A DNA stretch of 64,000 nucleotides from Zea mays (lineage: Eukaryota > Streptophyta > Magnoliopsida > Poales > Poaceae). The translations under genes and the position numbers were made by a program. The notes under the pieces are model-generated. The model was given only the letters and a program-made list of their open reading frames with translations, searched no databases and was not told where the DNA came from. Each line of letters opens with the position of its first letter. Within the stretch, counting starts at the first letter, position 1. Positions 14,701 through 28,588 of the stretch are shown here, piece by piece. The DNA lies in contig NW_023366912.1 of NCBI RefSeq assembly GCF_902167145.1, forward strand, positions 1 to 64,000, read 5' to 3'.

Positions 14701-17700
14701 ACGATCAATGGCCACACAACCCCCATTTTGCCGAAAATAGCCATGAATGACCATTTTCAATAATACCGAAGGCTAACACGTACGAGTTTTTAACCAAGAA
14801 ATGGTTTCCACTAGAAATCCAAGAATGTAATCTATGGCAATGAAACATATGTGGGGTGAGGTTTATGAGCCTCTAATCGATGATAAATGGCCACACAACC
14901 CCCATTTTTTATGAAAATAGCCATGAGCGACCTTGAAAATAGCCATGAGCGACCATTTTCAATAATACTAGAGGCTAACACCTACGGATTTTAGACCAAG
15001 AAATGGTCTCCACCAGAAATCCAAGAATGTGATCTATGGCAAGGAAACATATGTGGGGTGAGGTGTATGAGCGTCTGGTCGATGATCAATGGCCACACAA
15101 CCCCCATTTTTGTCGAAAATAGCCATGAACGACCATTTTCAATAATACCGAAGGCTAACACCTACGGATTTTTGACCAAGAAATGGTCTCCACCAGAAAT
15201 CCAAGAATGTGATCTATGGCAAGGAAACATATGTGGGGTGAGGTGTATGAGCCTCTAGTCGATGATCAATGGCCACACAACCCCCATTTTTGTCGAAAAT
15301 AGCCATGAATGATCATTTTCAAAAATACCAAAGGCTAACGCGTACGGATTTTTGACCAAGAAATGGTCTCCACCAGAAATCGAATAATGTGATCTATGGC
15401 AAGGAAACATATGTGGGGTGAGGTGTACGAGCCTCTGGTCGATGATCAATGGCCACACAACCCCCATTTTGCCAAAAATAGCCATGAATGACCATTTTCA
15501 ATAATACCGAAGGCTAACACGTACGAGTTTTTAACCAAGAAATGGTTTCCACCAGAAATCCAAGAATGTAATCTATGGCAAGGAAACATATGTGGGGTGA
15601 GGTTTATGAGCCTCTAGTCGATGATAAATGGCCACACAACCCCCATTTTTTATGAAAATAGCCATGAGCGACCTTGAAAATAGCCATGAGCGACCATTTT
15701 CAATAATACTAGAGGCTAACACCTACGGATTTTAGACCAAGAAATGGTCTCCACCAGAAATCCAAGAATGTGATCTATGGCAAGGAAACATATGTGGGGT
15801 GAGGTGTATGAGCGTCTGGTCGATGATCAATGGCCACACAACCCCCATTTTTGTCGAAAATAGCCATGAACGACCATTTTCAATAATACCGAAGGCTAAC
15901 ACCTACGGATTTTTGACCAAGAAATGGTCTCCACCAGAAATCCAAGAATGTGATCTATGGCAAGGAAACATATGTGGGGTGAGGTGTATGAGCCTCTAGT
16001 CGATGATCAATGGCCACACAACCCCCATTTTTGTCGAAAATAGCCATGAATGACCATTTTCAAAAATACCAAAGGCTAACACGTATGGATTTTTGACCAA
16101 GAAATGGTCTCCACCAGGAATCCAAGAATGTGATCTACGACAAGGAAACATATGTGGGGTGAGGTGTATGAGCCTCTGGTCGACGATCAATGGCCACACA
16201 ACCCCCATTTTGCCGAAAATAGCCATGAATGACCATTTTCAATAATATCGAAGGCTAACACCTACGGATTTTTGACCAAGAAATGGTCTCCACCAGAAAT
16301 CCAAGAATGTGATCTACGACAAGGAAACATATGTGGGGTGAGGTGTATGAGCCTCTGGTCGACGATCAATGGCCACACAACCCCCATTTTGCCGAAAATA
16401 GCCATGAATGACCATTTTCAATAATACCGAAGGCTAACACGTACGAGTTTTTAACCAAGAAATGGTTTCCACCAGAAATCCAAGAATGTAATCTATGGCA
16501 AGGAAACATATGTGGGGTGAGGTTTATGAGCCTCTAGTCGATGATAAATGGCCACACAACCCCCATTTTTTATGAAAATAGCCATGAGCGACCTTGAAAA
16601 TAGCCATGAGCGACCATTTTCAATAATACTAGAGGCTAACACCTACGGATTTTAGACCAAGAAATGGTCTCCACCAGAAATCCAAGAATGTGATCTATGG
16701 CAAGGAAACATATGTGGGGTGAGGTGTATGAGCGTCTGGTCGATGATCAATGGCCACACAACCCCCATTTTTGTCGAAAATAGCCATGAACGACCATTTT
16801 CAATAATACCGAAGGCTAACACCTACGGATTTTTGACCAAGAAATGGTCTCCACCAGAAATCCAAGAATGTGATCTATGGCAAGGAAACATATGTGGGGT
16901 GAGGTGTATGAGCCTCTGGTCGATGATCAATGGCCACACAACCTCCATTTTTGTCGAAAATAGCCATGAACGACCATTTTCAATAATATCGAAGGCTAAC
17001 ACCTACGGATTTTTGACCAAGAAATGGTCTCCACCAGAAATCCAAGAATGTGATCTACGACAAGGAAACATATGTGGGGTGAGGTGTATGAGCCTCTGGT
17101 CGACGATCAATGGCCACACAACCCCCATTTTGCCGAAAATAGCCATGAATGACCATTTTCAATAATATCGAAGGCTAACACCTACGGATTTTTGACCAAG
17201 AAATGGTCTCCACCAGAAATCCAAGAATGTGATCTACGACAAGGAAACATATGTGGGGTGAGGTGTATGAGCCTCTGGTCGACGATCAATGGCCACACAA
17301 CCCCCATTTTGCCGAAAATAGCCATGAATGACCATTTTCAATAATACCGAAGGCTAACACGTACGAGTTTTTAACCAAGAAATGGTTTCCACTAGAAATC
17401 CAAGAATGTAATCTATGGCAATGAAACATATGTGAGGTGAGGTTTATGAGCCTCTAATCGATGATAAATGGCCACACAACCCCCATTTTTTATGAAAATA
17501 GCCATGAGCGACCTTGAAAATAGCCATGAGCGACCATTTTCAATAATACAAGAGGCTAACACCTACGACTTTTAGACCAAGAAATGGTCTCCACCAGAAA
17601 TCCAAGAATGTGATCTATGGCAAGGAAACATATGTGGGGTGAGGTGTATGAGCGTCTGGTCGATGATCAATGGCCACACAACCCCCATTTTTGTCGAAAA

Positions 17701-18500
17701 TAGCCATGAACGACCATTTTCAATAATACCGAAGGCTAACACCTACGGATTTTTTACCAAGAAATGGTCTCCACCAGAAATCCAAGAATGTGATCTATGG
17801 CATGGAAACATATGTGGGGTGAGGTGTATGAGCCTCTAGTCGATGATCAATGGCCACACAACCCCCATTTTTGTCGAAAATAGCCATGAATGACCATTTT
17901 CCAAAATACCAAAGGCTAACACGTACGGATTTTTAACCAAGAAATGGTCTCCACCAGAAATCCAAGAATGTGATCTATGGCAAGGAAACATATGTGGGGT
18001 GAGGTTTACGAGCCTCTGGTCGATGATCAATGGCCACACAACCCCCATTTTGCCGAAAATAGCAATGAATGACCATTTTCAATAATACCGAAGGCTAACA
18101 CGTACGAGTTTTTAACCAAGAAATGGTCTCCACTAGAAATCCAAGATTGTGATCTATGGCAAGGAAACATATGTGGGGTGAGGTGTATGAGCGTCTGGTC
18201 GATGATCAATGGCCACACAACCCCCATTTTTGTCGAAAATAGCCATGAATGACCATTTTCAATAATACCGAAGGCTAACACCTACGGATTTTTGACCAAG
18301 AAATGGTCTCCACCAGAAATCCAAGAATTTGATCTATGGCAAGGAAACATATGTGGGGTGAGGTGTATGAGCCTTTGGTCGACGATCAATGGCCACACAA
18401 CCCTAATTTTTGTCGAAAATAGCCATGAACGACCATTTTCAATGACACTGAAGGCTAACACCTACGGATTTTTGACCAAGAAATGGTCTCCACCATAAAT
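11735..18500 (+). repeat. Higher-order repeat of ~920 bp (five units)
   Basis: Units carrying the GTCTGG marker (ATGAGCGTCTGG) recur at 12117, 13037, 14138, 15058, 15799, 16719 and 17639. The spacings are 920, 1101, 920, 741, 920 and 920 bp. The basic period is therefore five units, four of about 180 bp plus one 202-bp unit. The 741-bp and 1101-bp spacings are copies with one unit lost or gained. Similar ~920-bp spacing is seen at 2040-2961 and 8432-9354. Confidence 0.8.
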
Positions 18501-20194
18501 CCAAGAATGTGATCTATGGCAAGGAAACATATGTGTAGTGAGGTGTATGAGCCTCTGGTCGATGATCAATGGCCACACAACCCCCATTTTTGTCGAAAAT
18601 AGCCATGACTGACCATTTACAATAATACCGAAGGCTAACACCTACGGATTTTTGACCAAGAAATGGTCTCCACCAGAAATCCAAGAATGTGATCTATGGC
18701 AAGGAAACATATGTGGGGTGAGGTGTATGAGCCTCTGGTCGACGATCAATGGCCACACAACCCCCATTTTGCCGAAAATAGCGATGAATGACCATTTTCA
18801 ATAATACCGAAGGCTAACACGTACGAGTTTTTAACCAAGAAATGGTCTCCACCAGAAATCCAAGAATGTAATCTATGGCAAGGAAACATATGTGGGGTGA
18901 GGTTTATGAGCCTCTAGTCGATGATAAATGGCCACACAACCCCCATTTTTTATGAAAATAGCCATGAGCGATCTTGAGAATAGCCATGAGCGACCATTTT
19001 CAATAATACTAGAGGCTAACACCTACGGATTTTAGACCAAAAAATGGTCTCCACCAGAAATCCAAGAATGTGATCTATGGCAAGGAAACATATGTGGGGT
19101 GAGGTGTATGAGCATCTGGTCGATGATCAATGGCCACACAACCCCCATTTTTGTCGAAAATAGCCATGAATGACCATTTTCAATAATACCGAAGGCTAAC
19201 ACCTACGGATTTTTGACCAAGAAATGGTCTCCACCAGAAATCCAAGAATGTGATCTATGGCAAGGAAACATATGTGGGGTGAGGTGTATGAGCCTCTAGT
19301 CGATGATCAATGGCCACACAACCCCCATTTTTGTCGAAAATAGCCATGAATGACCATTTTCAAAAATACCAAAGGCTAACACGTACGGATTTTTGACCAA
19401 GAAATGGTCTCCACCAGAAATCCAAGAATGTGATCTATGGCAAGGAAACATATGTGGGGTGAGGTGTACGAGCCTCTGGTCGATGATCAATGGCCACACA
19501 ACCCCCATTTTGCCGAAAATAGCCATGAATGACCATTTTCAATAATAGCGAAGGCTAACACGTACGAGTTTTTAACCAAGAAATGGTTTCCACCAGAAAT
19601 CCAAGAATGTAATCTATGGCAAGGAAACATATGTGGGGTGAGGTTTATGAGCCTCTGGTCGATGATGAATGGCCACACAACCCCCATTTTGCCGAAAATA
19701 GCCATGAACGACCATTTTCAATAATACCGAAGGCTAACACGTACGAGTTTTTAACCAAGAAATGGTCTCCACCAGAAATCCAAGAGTGTGATCTATGGCA
19801 AGGAAACATATGTGGGGTGAGGTGTACGAGCCTCTAGTCGATGATCAATGGCCACACAACCACCATTTTGCCGAAAATAGCCATGAACGACCATTTTCAA
19901 TAATACCGAAGGCTAACACGTACGAGTTTTTAACCAAGAAATGGTCTCCACCAGAAATCCAAGAATGTGATCTATGGCAAGGAAACATATGTGGGGTGAG
20001 GTGTATGAGCATCTGGTCGATGATCAATGGCCACACAACCCCCATTTTTGTCGAAAATAGCCATGAATGACCATTTACAATAATACCGAAGGCTAACACC
20101 TACGGATTTTTGACCAAGAAATGGTCTCCACCAGAAATCCAAGAATGTGATCTATGGCAAGGAAACATATGTGGGGTGAGGTGTATGAGCCTCT

Positions 20195-20231
20195 GGTCGA
20201 TGATCAAAGGCCACACCATTGATCATCGACC
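20195..20231. other. Array inversion junction, head-to-head
   Basis: Forward units end in the middle of the unit start, and reverse units begin immediately. The 12-bp arms GGTCGATGATCA (20195-20206) and TGATCATCGACC (20220-20231) are perfect inverted repeats around a 13-bp spacer. Outside the arms the two sides continue as near-perfect reverse complements for whole units, so the site is the centre of a long hairpin-capable palindrome. No foreign sequence lies at the join. Confidence 0.93.
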
Positions 20232-23200
20232 AGACGCTCATACACCTCACCCCACATATGTTTCCTTGCCATAGATCACATTCTTGGATTTCTGGTGGAG
20301 ACCATTTCTTGGTCTAAAATCCGTAGGTCTTAGCCTCTAGTATTATTGAAAATGGTCGCTCATGGCTATTTTCATAAAAAATGGGGGTTGTGTGGCCATT
20401 GATCATCGACCAGAGGCTCGTACACCTCACCCCACATATGTTTCCTTGCCATAGATCACATTCTTGGATTTCTGGTGGAAACCATTTCTTGGTTAAAAAC
20501 TCGTACGTGTTAGCCTTCGGTATTATTGAAAATGGTCATTCATGGCTATTTTCGGCAAAATGGGGGTTGTGTGGCCATTGATCATCGATCAGAGGCTCAT
20601 ACACCTCACCCCACATATGTTTCCTTGCCATAGATCACATTCTTGGATTTCTGGTGGAGACCATTTCTTGGTCAAAAATCAGTAGGTCTTAGCCTCTAGT
20701 ATTATTGAAAATGGTCGCTCATGGCTATTTTCATAAAAAAATGGGGGTTGTGTGGCCATTTATCATCGACTAGAGGCTCATAAATCTCACCCCACATATG
20801 TTTCCTTGCCATAGATCACATTCTTGGATTTTTGGTGGAGACCATTTCTTGGTCAAAAACTCGTACGTGTTAGCCTTCGGTATTATTGAAAATGGTCGTT
20901 CATGGCTATTTTCGACAAAAATGGGGGTTGTGTGGCCATTGATCATCGACCAGAGGCTCATACACCTCACCCCACATATGTTTCCTTGCCATAGATCACA
21001 TTCTTGGATTTCTGGTGGAGACCATTTCTTGGCCTAAAATCCGTAGGTGTTAGCCTTCGGTATTATTGAAAATGGTCGCTCATGGCTATTTTCGACAAAA
21101 ATGCGGGTTGTGTGGCCATTGATCATCGACCAGAGGCTCATACACCTCACCCCACATATGTTTCCTTGCCATAGATTACATTCTTGGATTTCTGGTGGAA
21201 ACCATTTCTTGGTTAAAACCTCGTACGTGTTAGCCTTCGGTATTATTGAAAATGGTCGTTCATGGCTATTTTCGACAAAAATGGGGGTTGTGTGGCCATT
21301 GATCATCGACCAGACGCTCATACACCTCACCCCACATATGTTTCCTTGCCATAGATCACATTCTTGGATTTCTGGTGGAGACCATTTCTTGGTCTAAAAT
21401 CCGTAGGTGTTAGCCTCTAGTATTATTGAAAATGGTCGCTCATGGCTATTTTCAAGGTCGCTCATGGCTATTTTCATAAAAAAATGGGGGTTGTGTGGCC
21501 ATTTATCATCGACTAGAGGCTCATAAACCTCACCCCACATATGTTTCCTTGCCATAGATTACATTCTTGGATTTCTGGTGGAAACCATTTCTTGGTTAAA
21601 AACTCGTACGTGTTAGCCTTCGGTATTATTGAAAATGGTCATTCATGGCTATTTTCGGCAAAATGGGGGTTGTGTGGCCATTGATCGTCGACCAGAGGCT
21701 CATACACCTCACCCCACATATGTTTCCTTGTCGTAGATCACATTCTTGGATTTCTGGTGGAGACCATTTCTTGGACAAAAATCCGTAGGTGTTAGCCTTC
21801 GATATTATTGAAAATGGTCATTCATGGCTATTTTCGGCAAAATGGGGGTTGTGTGGCCATTGATCGTCGACCAGAGGCTCATACACCTCACCCCACATAT
21901 GTTTCCTTGTCGTAGATCACATTCTTGGATTTCTGGTGGAGACCATTTCTTGGTCAAAAATCCGTAGGTGTTAGCCTTCAGTGTCATTGAAAATGGTCGT
22001 TCATGGCTATTTTCGACAAAAATTAGGGTTGTGTGGCCATTGATCGTCGACCAGAGGCTCATACACCTCACCCCACATATGTTTCCTTGCCATAGATCAC
22101 ATTCTTGGATTTCTGGTGGAGACCATTTCTTGGTCAAAAATCCGTAGGTGTTAGCCTTCGGTATTATTGAAAATGGTCGTTCATGGCTATTTTCGACAAA
22201 AATGGGGGTTGTGTGGCCATTGATCATCGACCAGACGCTCATACACCTCACCCCACATATGTTTCCTTGCCATAGATCACATTCTTGGATTTCTGGTGGA
22301 GACCATTTCTTGGTCTAAAATCCGTAGGTGTTAGCCTCTTGTATTATTGAAAATGGTCGCTCATGGCTATTTTCAAGGTCGCTCATGGCTATTTTCATAA
22401 AAAATGGGGGTTGTGTGGCCATTTATCATCGACTAGAGGCTCATAAACCTCACCCCACATATGTTTCCTTGCCATAGATCACATTCTTGGATTTCTGGTG
22501 GAGACCATTTCTTGGTTAAAAACTCGTACGTGTTAGCCTTCGGTATTATTGAAAATGGTCGTTCATGGCTATTTTCGGCAAAATGGGGGTTGTGTGGCCA
22601 TTGATCATCGACCAGAGGCTCGTACACCTCACCCCACATATGTTTCCTTGCCATAGATCACATTCTTGGATTTCTGGTGGAGACCATTTCTTGGTCAAAA
22701 ATCCGTAGGTGTTAGCCTTCGGTATTATTGAAAATGGTCATTCATGGCTATTTTCGACAAAATGGGGGTTGTGTGGCCATTGATCATCAACCAAAGGCTC
22801 GTACACCTCACTACACATATGTTTCCTTGCCATAGATCACATTCTTGGATTTTTGGTGGAGACCATTTCTTGATCAAAAACTCGTACGTGTTAGCCTTCG
22901 GTATTATTGAAAATGGTCGTTCATGGCTATTTTCGGCAAAATGGGGGTTCTGTGGCCATTGATCATCGACCAGAGGCTCGTACACCTCACCCCACATATG
23001 TTTCCTTGCCATAGATCACATTCTTGGATTTCTGGTGGAGACCATTTCTTGGTCAAAAATCCGTAGGTGTTAGCCTTCGGTATTATTGAAAATGGTCATT
23101 CATGGCTATTTTCGACAAAAATGGGGGTTGTGTGGCCATTGATCATCGACCAGAGGCTCGTACACCTCACTACACATATGTTTCCTTGCCATAGATCACA

Positions 23201-26200
23201 TTCTTGGATTTTTGGTGGAGACCATTTCTTGGTCAAAAACTCGTACGTGTTAGCCTTCGGTATTATTGAAAATGGTCGTTCATGGCTATTTTCGACAAAA
23301 ATGGGGGTTGTGTGGCCATTGATCATCGACCAGAGGCTCATACACCTCACCCCACATATGTTTCCTTGCCATAGATCACATTCTTGGATTTCTGGTGGAG
23401 ACCATTTCTTGGTCAAAAATCCGTAGGTGTTAGCCTTCAGTATTATTGTAAATGGTCATTCATGGCTATTTTCGACAAAAATGGGGGTTGTGTGGCCATT
23501 GATCATCGACCAGAGGCTCATACACCTCACCCCACATATGTTTCCTTGCCATAGATCACATTCTTGGATTTCTGGTGGAGACCATTTCTTGGTCAAAAAT
23601 CCGTACGTGTTAGCCTTTGGTATTTTTGAAAATGGTCATTCATGGTTATTTTCGACAAAAATGGGGGTTGTGTGGCCATTGATCGTCGACCAGAGGCTCA
23701 TACACCTCACCCCACATATGTTTCCTTGTCGTAGATCACATTCTTGGATTTCTGGTGGAGACCATTTCTTGGTCAAAAATCCGTAGGTGTTAGCCTTCGA
23801 TATTATTGAAAATGGTCGTTCATGGCTATTTTCGACAAAAATGGGGGTTGTGTGGCCATTGATCATCGACCAGACGCTCATACACCTCACCCCACATATG
23901 TTTCCTTGCCATAGATCACATTCTTGGATTTATGGTGGAGACCATTTCTTGGTCAAAAATTCGTAGGTGTTAGCCTTCAGTGTCATTGAAAATGGTCGTT
24001 CATGGCTATTTTCGACAAAAATTAGGGTTGTGTGGCCATTGATCGTCGACCAGAGGCTCATACACCTCACCCCACATATGTTTCCTTGCCATAGATCACA
24101 TTCTTGGATTTCTGGTGGAGACCATTTCTTGGTCAAAAATCCGTAGGTGTTAGCCTTCGGTATTATTGAAAATGGTCATTCATGGCTATTTTCGGCAAAA
24201 TGGGGGTTGTGTGGCCATTTATCATCGACTAGAGGCTCATAAATCTCACCCCACATATGTTTCCTTGCCATAGATCACATTCTTGGATTTTTGGTGGAGA
24301 CCATTTCTTGGTCAAAAACTCGTACGTGTTAGCCTTCGGTATTATTGAAAATGGTCGTTCATGGCTATTTTCGGCAAAATGGGGGTTGTGTGGCCATTGA
24401 TCGTCGACCAGAGGCTCATACACCTCACCCCACATATGTTTCCTTGTCGTAGATCACATTCTTGGATTTCTGGTGGAGACCATTTCTTGGCCTAAAATCC
24501 GTAGGTGTTAGCCTCTAGTATTATTGAAAATGGTCGCTCATGGCTATTTTCAAGGTCGCTCATGGCTATTTTCATAAAAAATGGGGGTTGTGTGGCCATT
24601 TCTCATCGACTAGAGGCTCATAAACCTCACCCCACATATGTTTTCTTGCCATAGATCACATTCTTGGATTTCTGGTGGAGACCATTTCTTGGTTAAATAC
24701 TCGTACGTGTTAGCCTTCGGTATTATTGAAAATGGTCGTTCATGGCTATTTTCGGCAAAATGGGGGTTGTGTGGCTATTGATCATCGACCAGAGGCTCGT
24801 ACACCTCACCCCACATATGTTTCCTTGCCATAGATCACATTCTTGGATTTCTGGTGGAGACCATTTCTTGGTCAAAAATCCGTAGGTGTTAGCCTTCAGT
24901 GTCATTGAAAATGGTCGTTCATGGCTATTTTCGACAAAAATGGGGGTTGTGTGGCCATTGATGATCGACCAGAGGCTCGTACACCTCACCCCACATATGT
25001 TTCCTTGCCATAGATCACATTCTTGGATTTCTGGTGGAGACCATTTCTTGGTCAAAAATCCATAGGTGTTAGCCTACGGTATTATTGTAAATGGTCATTC
25101 ATGGCTATTTTCGACAAAAATGGGGGTTGTGTGGCCATTGATCTTCGACCAGAGGCTTATACACCTCACTACACATATGTTTCCTTGCCATAGATCACAT
25201 TCTTGGATTTATGGTGGAGACCATTTCTTGGTCAAAAATCCGTAGGTGTTAGCCTTCAGTGTCATTGAAAATGGTTGTTCATGGCTATTTTCGACAAAAA
25301 ATAGGGTTGTGTGGCCATTGATCGTCGACTAGAGGCTCATACACCTCACCCCACATATGTTTCCTTGCCATAGATCACATTCTTGGATTTCTGGTGGAGA
25401 CCATTTCTTGGGCAAAAATCTGTAGGTGTTAGCCTTTGGTATTTTTGAAAATGGTCATTCATGGCTATTTTCGACAAAAATGGGGGTTGTGTGGCCATTG
25501 ATCTTCGACCAGAGGCTCATAAACCTCACCCCACATATGTTTCCTTGCCATATATTACATTCTTGGATTTATGGTGGAGACCATTTCTTGGTCAAAAATC
25601 CGTAGGTGTTAGCCTTCAGTGTCATTGAAAATGGTCGTTCATGGCTATTTTCGACAAAAATTAGGGTTGTGTGGCCATTGATCGTCGACCAGAGGCTCAT
25701 ACACCTCACCCCACATATGTTTCCTTGCCATAGATTACATTCTTGGATTTCTGGTGGAAACCATTTCTTGGTTAAAAACTCGTACGTGTTAGCCTTCGGT
25801 ATTATTGAAAATGGTCGTTCATGGCTATTTTCGACAAAAATTAGGGTTGTGTGGCCATTGATCGTCGACCAGAGGCTCATACACCTCACCCCACATATGT
25901 TTCCTTGCCATAGATCACATTCTTGGATTTCTGGTGGAGACCATTTCTTGGTCAAAAATCCGTAGGTGTTAGCCTTCGATATTATTGAAAATGGTCGTTC
26001 ATGGCTATTTTCGACAAAAATGGGGGTTGTGTGGCCATTGATCATCGACTAGAGGCTCATACACCTCACCCCACATATGTTTCCTTGCCATAGATCACAT
26101 TCTTGGATTTCTGGTGGAGACCATTTCTTGGTCAAAAATCCGTAGGTGTTAGCCTTTGGTATTATTGAAAATGGTCGTTCATGGCTATTTTCCACAAAAA

Positions 26201-28588
26201 TGGGGGTTGTGTGGCCATTCATCATCGACCAGAGGCTCATAAACCTCACCCCACATATGTTTCCTTGCCATAGATTACATTCTTGGATTTCCGGTGGAAA
26301 CCATTTCTTGGTTAAAAACTCGTACGTGTTAGCCTTCGGTATTATTGAAAATGGTCATTCATGGCTATTTTCGGCAAAATGGGGGTTGTGTGGCCATTGA
26401 TCATCGACCAGAGGCTCGTACACCTCACCCCACATATGTTTCCTTGTCGTAGATCACATTCTTGGATTTCTGGTGGAGACCATTTCTTGGTCAAAAATCC
26501 GTAGGTGTTAGCCTTTGGTATTTTTGAAAATGGTCATTCATGGCTATTTTCGACAAAAATGGGGGTTGTGTGGCCATTGATCGTCGACCAGAGGCTCATA
26601 CACCTCACCCCACATATGTTTCCTTGCCATAGATCACATTCTTGGATTTCTGGTGGAGACCATTTCTTGGTCAAAAATCCGTAGGTGTTAGCCTTCAGTG
26701 TCATTGAAAATGGTCGTTCATGGCTATTTTCGACAAAAATTAGGGTTGTGTGGCCATTGATCGTCGACCAGAGGCTCATACACCTCACCTCACATATGTT
26801 TCCTTGCCATAGATCAAATTCTTGGATTTCTGGTGGAGACCATTTCTTGGTCAAAAATCCGTAGGTGTTAGCCTTCGGTATTATTGAAAATGGTCGTTCA
26901 TGGCTATTTTCGACAAAAATGGGGGTTGTGTGGCCATTGATCATCGACCAGACGCTCATACACCTCACCCCACATATGTTTCCTTGCCATAGATCACATT
27001 CTTGGATTTCTGGTGGTGACCATTTCTTGGTCTAAAATCCGTAGGTGTTAGCCTCTAGTATTATTGAAAATGGTCGCTCATGGCTATTTTCAAGGTCGCT
27101 CATGGCTATTTTCATAAAAAATGGGGGTTGTGTGGCCATTTATCATCGACTAGAGGCTCATAAACCTCACCCCACATATGTTTCCTTGCCATAGATTACA
27201 TTCTTGGATTTCTGGAGGAGACCATTTCTTGGTTAAAAACTCGTACGTGTTAGCCTTCGGTATTATTGAAAATGGTCATTCATGGCTATTTTCGGCAAAA
27301 TGGGGGTTGTGTGGCCATTGATCGTCGACCAGAGGCTCATACACCTCACCCCACATATGTTTCCTTGCCATAGATCACATTCTTGGATTTCTGGTGGAGA
27401 CCATTTCTTGGTCAAAAATCCGTAGGTGTTAGCCTTCGGTATTATTGTAAATGGTCATTCAAGGCTATTTTCGACAAAAATGGGGGTTGTGTGGCCATTG
27501 ATCATCGACCAGAGGCTCATACACCTCACTACACATATGTTTCCTTGCCATAGATCACATTCTTGGATTTATGGTGGAGACCATTTCTTGGTCAAAAATC
27601 CGTAGGTGTTAGCCTTCAGTGTCATTGAAAATGGTCGTTCATGGCTATTTTCGACAAAAATTAGGGTTGTGTGGCCATTGATCGTCGACCAGAGGCTCAT
27701 ACACCTCACCCCACATATGTTTCCTTGCCATAGATCAAATTCTTGGATTTCTGGTGGAGACCATTTCTTGGTCAAAAATCCGTAGGTGTTAGCCTTCGGT
27801 ATTATTGAAAATGGTCGTTCATGGCTATTTTCGACAAAAATGGGGGTTGTGTGGCCATTGATCATCGACCAGACGCTCATACACCTCACCCCACATATGT
27901 TTCCTTGCCATAGATCACATTCTTGGATTTCTAGTGGAGACCATTTCTTGGTTAAAAACTCGTACGTGTTAGCCTTCGGTATTATTGAAAATGGTCATTC
28001 ATGGCTATTTTCGGCAAAATGGGGGTTGTGTGGCCATTGATCATCGACCAGAGGCTCGTACACCTCACCCCACATATGTTTCCTTGCCATAGATCACATT
28101 CTTGGATTTCTGGTGGAGACCATTTCTTGGTTAAAAATCCGTACGTGTTAGCCTTTGGTATTTTTGAAAATGGTCATTCATGGCTATTTTCGACAAAAAT
28201 GGGGGTTGTGTGGCCATTCATCATCGACTAGAGGCTCATACACCTCACCCCACATATGTTTCCTTGCCATAGATCACATTCTTGGATTTCTGGTGGAGAC
28301 CATTTCTTGGTAAAAAATCCGTAGGTGTTAGCCTTCGGTATTATTGAAAATGGTCGTTCATGGCTATTTTCGACAAAAATGGGGGTTGTGTGGCCATTGA
28401 TCATCGACCAGACGCTCATACACCTCACCCCACATATGTTTCCTTGCCATAGATCACATTCTTGGATTTCTGGTGGAGACCATTTCTTGGTCTAAAATCC
28501 GTAGGTGTTAGCCTCTAGTATTATTGAAAATGGTCGCTCATGGCTATTTTCAAGGTCGCTCATGGCTATTTTCATAAAAAATGGGGGT
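20217..28588 (-). repeat. Knob180 array, reverse block, part 1
   Basis: These are tandem knob180 units in reverse orientation (the unit reads on the - strand), from the inversion junction to the insertion point of element A. The part from about 27.57 to 28.43 kb mirrors 17.64-18.50 kb with the same order and spacing of variants. The first ~5.6 kb (20.2-25.9 kb) has no clear position-for-position partner in the left block. Confidence 0.95.
28584..28588. repeat. 5-bp target-site duplication, left of element A
   Basis: GGGGT just before the left LTR is repeated at 35608-35612 just after the right LTR. Removing the element plus one copy restores a normal knob unit. Confidence 0.93.

Larger units (their letters stand above)
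1..20216 (+). repeat. Knob180 satellite array, left block (forward)
   Basis: This is a continuous tandem array of roughly 110 units of the maize 180-bp knob repeat. Units start with GGCCACACAACCCCCAT, for example at 51 and 231, and the 180-bp spacing holds over most of the block. Units differ by a few substitutions each and fall into recurrent variants. Variants include ends in TTTTTGTCG, TTTTGCCG or TTTTTTATG, a GTCTGG versus CTCTGG marker, and TACGACAAGG versus TATGGCAAGG. Knob180 is known to form heterochromatic knobs that act as neocentromeres with abnormal chromosome 10. Nothing here shows activity. The frames that stay open through several units are a by-product of 180 being a multiple of three. 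Confidence 0.96.

Noticed and set aside
1..20216. Many ORFs of 60-150 codons in the knob repeat
   Set aside because: They are the same 60-codon translation repeated because the satellite period is a multiple of three. They occur on both strands and break at random unit mutations. I did not annotate them as genes.
1..20216. Possible CRISPR array from the regular repeats
   Set aside because: The repeats are contiguous 180-bp satellite units with no unique spacers, in a plant context.
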